This document shows positions 60,350 to 64,000 of a stretch of 64,000 bases of DNA, piece by piece (position 1 is the first letter of the stretch; every line of letters begins with the position of its first letter). The stretch lies in NCBI GenBank assembly GCA_907163375.1, contig CAJQUW010001810.1:62001-126000 (forward strand). Direction: 5' to 3'. The position numbers and the translations under genes were made by a program. The DNA is from Prostheceraeus crozeri (lineage: Eukaryota > Platyhelminthes > Polycladida > Euryleptidae). The notes under the pieces were generated by a model, which did no database searches, was not told the origin of the DNA, and worked only from the letters and a program-made list of their open reading frames with translations.

Positions 60350-63155
60350 CCCATTCGAAGCGGCACCATGATGCGGTTGCAGGAAACAAGTGATTTTTGG
60401 TCAGTAAACTAGGTTTATGTCAACTAAGATACATGCAAAATATTATTGTTGAGAAAGGACAGGAAGGTCATTTTTCACTGTGATCTCATGTGATGCCACC
60501 CGCGGTTAACATTAGCAAAAAGAACACGAATTTCGAGAAAAATGGCTATTTGTTATTTCACTGCAAAACTTGATTTTCTAAACGGTTTAAACAATATAAA
60601 CAAAAAAAGTGTAACACAACTCGGTATTCAACAAATGAAAAATAACTGAAGAAATAACTAAAATACACTTGAGCTTGTCCTTGAAGCGATTTCGCATGAT
60701 AAGTAATGAAACAGTCCACGCAGAGTTTTATCGCATTTGATGCAAATTGTGCGAGGCCTCGCTGAGCATGTTGCCAATTGACAACGTCGTTGATTTGGAC
60801 GAGAAGAAACAAAAGGATTCATATTGTCGAATCTCACGTTTTCAGGGACTCGCGCTGGAAGTACCTTCGCGACGTTGCTTGCCGCAGCTCGCATCAGGTA
60901 TGTTGTGACCAGACATCGTCGAAAGTCAAGCTGACTGCCAGCTCGTGCACTTGATGACCGGAACATAACCCAGCTGTTGGAAACAGCAGCATCAATTCCG
61001 TGAATGATCAGTGGCCAGTACCATTTCTTCGACCGGAATGCAATGCGATAGGTTGCGACATGTTGATCGAAGAGGTCTACACCTCTCATACTGCTATTGT
61101 ACTTTGCGATCATCGCGGGCTGTGCGACTGTATTTCGAACACCCCTGCCGCGGCGCTGAACCACTCCCAGTGGTTTCTCCGAATCGAAGTTGGTACCAAC
61201 TGTATCGATGGCATTGTCATTCCAGCGTACAAGCAGTACTTTCCGCGAGGTGTGAAAGCGAGAATGATGGAATCCTCTGTCTTGTCGTTTCATTTCATGA
61301 TCACTCTTGAGAGGCGCACGCTCTCACCTGTTCCTTCGCAGTGTGCCGGTAGTGCGCATGCCCTGATCAGCCAGCTCATCCAATAGCTTCACGGACGTAA
61401 AGAAGTTATCCAGGTACAGTTCGACAGAGTCTGGATCACTGACGCATGCAGCTAATAGTTGGTTCACAACATGTTGGAGAGGGTCCCGACCAACATACAG
61501 CTGCAGACGGTAACAGTATCCCAATTTGTCAGCGATACACCAGTCCTTAAATCCAAAGCGGATGGGCTTACTCCGTATAAATTGCTTGAGTGGAGATCTC
61601 TCAAAATATGGGACAATAGTCTCGTCGATGGAAATATCTTGATCACAGATGCCCCATTGCATGAAGCGGTCGTTGAGTAGCTCGAGAATTTTTTTCACTT
61701 TGAAAGTCTTATCTCCAACTTCAACCAGTTCGTTGTTACATACATGAAAATATGCTTTCAAGAGTCGGAAGCGATTTCGTGACATGGCGTTTCGGACGAG
61801 ATCGATAGAGAGATCCGGGGCCACTGTCCAGTACAAGTCTTGTTGAGGAAGTGTATGATATCCACTGATGATAAGAATAGCAAAGAATGTTCTGATTTCA
61901 TCGCGGTTCGTCGAGAAAGCATGGTCATTCTTATCAATTGCAGCATAGCGGTTTGTTTCAAGCACGATGAAGTCAATGAAGTCGTCATTGAAAATTGTCT
62001 CAAATACACCAACCTCGTCTAGTTGAGATAATGCCGCTATCCTTGTTTGCAGTTGAGCAGCGGACAAGCCGTTTGGTGGGTCTCGAAATCTCGAATAGTT
62101 TGGAGATTCCTCAGAAACCCATCGACCACTAGATGGTTGCTCCTGAACTTCGTCGGCGTCTTCATCCTGATGGCTGATAAATTCAATAGTTCCAGGGATA
62201 TCGTTAGGTAAATGATGAGCAGGGTACTCTTCATTGATTTCATCATCATCACTTAGATGGTCGGGGTCGGGTGGAATGATAACTAGGGCGTCGTCGATAT
62301 CTTCGTCGTTGGAAGCTTCGATTTGTGCAACAGCTTGTTCAAGAGTTATATAACGCGGCATTTTGACAGACTGAGTGCTTGCACGCTTACAAGGAAATGA
62401 GAAGCAAAATTTATGCTATTGCTTTTCATAAGAGGATACCTTGACTGGCGAATAACACAGTGGGGAGTCACCAAGGTGACAATAACCGTTCACACAGACT
62501 TCATACTACCGCTCATCACAGTAAGTCATGGCAAGTAGATAGCCTTTTAAGCACATAAGGAGATGGTCAACTTTCTATGGTATTGTTAATTTCTATGCTT
62601 TCAAGCAGGCTCACACACGCACCTCAACACACACCGTGCCTCGAAAAAACTTTGCAGCACTCGTAAACAATTGTCATGTGATGCTGCATTGACAGACGCA
62701 GCGGAGGAACATTCAAACTTATCGACAGAAATGCAAGAGATGAATTCTAATTTTATGTTGAAAATGCACATACTTTCGGCGGCTGGCATCATATGAGATC
62801 ACCTAACTTTATAACGCTGTCATTTGTGACTACGTCACCTTATATCGGTGGTGACTGCACGAATTTGGTAAATGCAATGTAAAATAATAGAATTTACGAT
62901 GCCAATTAAAAATTTTCATTAGATGAGTAACTAGACAGAATTTTGTAAAACACACTACTCATTAGTAAAATTAGCATATTTCAATATCATAATTGCATAA
63001 TGAAAGTGAACGCAAAATTTTTTTAGATATTGATAACTAAATTTGAACATTCTCTGATGACCTCATTACAAAAATATGCAAGAAAAATATCAACTAGAAG
63101 ATGTGGGAAGCATTTAGGATAGCGATCTCATATGATGCCAGCCGCGCTTAATGGG
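60350..63155 (-). mobile_element. piggyBac element, nearly intact
   Basis: The left end CCCATTCGAAGCGGC and inverse right end CCCATTAAGCGCGGC are flanked by TTAA at 60346-60349 and 63156-63159, the invariant piggyBac target. A subterminal motif GATCTCATATGATGCC with GCCGCG recurs at about 60481-60506, 62774-62799 (inverse) and 63124-63147. At 2806 bp with one transposase gene on the - strand, it has the size of an autonomous element. Confidence 0.95.
60658..62361 (-). pseudogene. piggyBac transposase with one stop and one late frameshift
   Basis: The DDD transposase that excises precisely at TTAA. From ATG at 62361: acidic N terminus (residues 1-80); the piggyBac domain begins around PPNGLSAAQ; first Asp in ISIDETIVPYFERSPLKQF; second Asp in VELYLDNFFTSVKLLDEL; third Asp in YNSSMRGVDLFDQHVATYRI; conserved Trp block KKWYWPLIIHGIDAAVSN; C-terminal Cys-rich domain RRCQLATC then ICIKCDK. 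One in-frame TGA lies at 61324-61326 after GTLRRNR, just before the conserved PLK. Near 60725 a base is probably missing: the next frame supplies LCVDCFITYHA, completing the usual Cys-rich domain. About 568 codons lie before that end, close to the family's normal length. Confidence 0.95.
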
Positions 63156-63159
63156 TTAA

Positions 63160-64000
63160 ACACTATTAACAAATAGATGACAGTAAAGTTGCACGTCAAT
63201 AAAACACATAAAGAGAAAAAATCAAAAGAATTAATGATAAAAGTTAACATAGACATAGGAACTACGAGTATAAACGATTGAACCTTGCGTTATGTGAAAG
63301 TGTGTCGATCCGACACTTGAAGCCAGTTCTATGTCTTGAAAAGAATCTTTTATTTTTCGTCTATTTATATGTGATCTATGGCTGTGATGACTTTGCCAAT
63401 TTTTGCGATCTTATCCAGTATAATCATCCTCTCGTCTTCTTCCATGTCTATCTCACAAGTGACCAGTAGCAATGATGCGATAAGCCACTGTAAAAATAGC
63501 TTCTTAATTAAATTTATTGTTAAATGCATCAAACATCGATTGATATTTCTCAAGAAAAATGAGATGATAATGATTGGATTTATCAAACCCTTTATTTTCA
63601 GACAAATTTACTGTCATTTATAGGTTTTCCATTTAATGACCTAATTCTTCATGTTCATTAGCTGGAAAAAATGATTGTAGATGTCGTATAATTTGATGAA
63701 TGGCATTTGTAGAGCTTCATCTCTCAAGTTGCTTGGATTCCCATAATTGATTTAATTTCCGTTTCAATATTGAAGATACTTACACGAGAAGGTGACATTT
63801 CTCATGTATCAATAGCTGTGTCCTCAGATTTGATATTTTTTGACAACTATGGATTCTCATGCGTTTTTTGTCTTTTATCACTGCATTAGATTTTCGATGA
63901 GAATTACTGGACGAGAAAGCGTCCTGCTTTGAATGTAATCGTAAAGACGTCTTCTTTCATTCCTTGACTGATTGATCTATTCTTATTCATCAGCTGAATT
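63160..64000. other. AT-rich sequence, no gene seen
   Basis: No coding, RNA or element signals recognised up to the end of the window. Confidence 0.4.

Noticed and set aside
20676-64000. Missing next HACD exon (FPQLYFHM block)
   Set aside because: I scanned the + strand for codons of this block after each plausible acceptor and found none, so I report no further exon.
1-64000. CRISPR arrays, operons and ribosome binding sites
   Set aside because: The window is eukaryotic; no regularly spaced identical repeats or prokaryotic signals were seen.

Overview
This is animal nuclear DNA: AT-rich, almost gene-empty, with GT-AG introns and full-length DNA transposons of several superfamilies. The only host gene I can name is a 3-hydroxyacyl-CoA dehydratase (HACD/PTPLA family, very-long-chain fatty acid elongation). 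Two of its coding exons lie on the + strand, at 8665-8829 and 20537-20675, joined in phase across an 11.7 kb intron. The first exons must lie left of the window, and the last ones right of it or out of sight. A marine invertebrate is my best guess from the repeat mix (hAT, piggyBac, Harbinger with a MADF gene, mariner, Penelope-like, tRNA-type SINE), but the sequence does not prove a phylum.

Nearly everything else recognisable is transposon. Ends and target duplications were worked out by eye. They are: a hAT with perfect 8-bp duplications (1473-5273) holding a Tc1 copy (1871-3219); a hAT with the C-terminal half of its transposase (13055-15335); a hAT keeping only its BED zinc finger (17281-18757); a 184-bp snapback MITE (24300-24483); a Charlie-like hAT (28724-30024); a probable hAT relative holding a LINE scrap (about 31639-33800); a PIF/Harbinger element (37043-41194) with transposase and an intact opposite-strand MADF gene, split by a nearly intact mariner (38515-39919); a hAT with most of its transposase (43648-47132); a tRNA-type SINE (about 54000-54262); a decayed Penelope-like element next to a large inverted repeat (about 55860-57650); and a piggyBac (60350-63155) whose 568-codon transposase has two breaks.

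The rest (1-1464, 5282-8664, most of 20676-28700, 30033-31600, 41198-43600, 47383-53950, 57650-60340, 63160-64000) is AT-rich intronic or intergenic sequence in which I see no gene.

The items most worth a second look are: self-complementary subterminal motifs that differ between hAT families; hammerhead-ribozyme-like cores at 13304-13342 and in both arms of the 57 kb inverted repeat; the contrast between an intact MADF gene and a broken transposase in one Harbinger element; and the piggyBac and mariner copies, which look young. I found no convincing evidence of a wholly new system.
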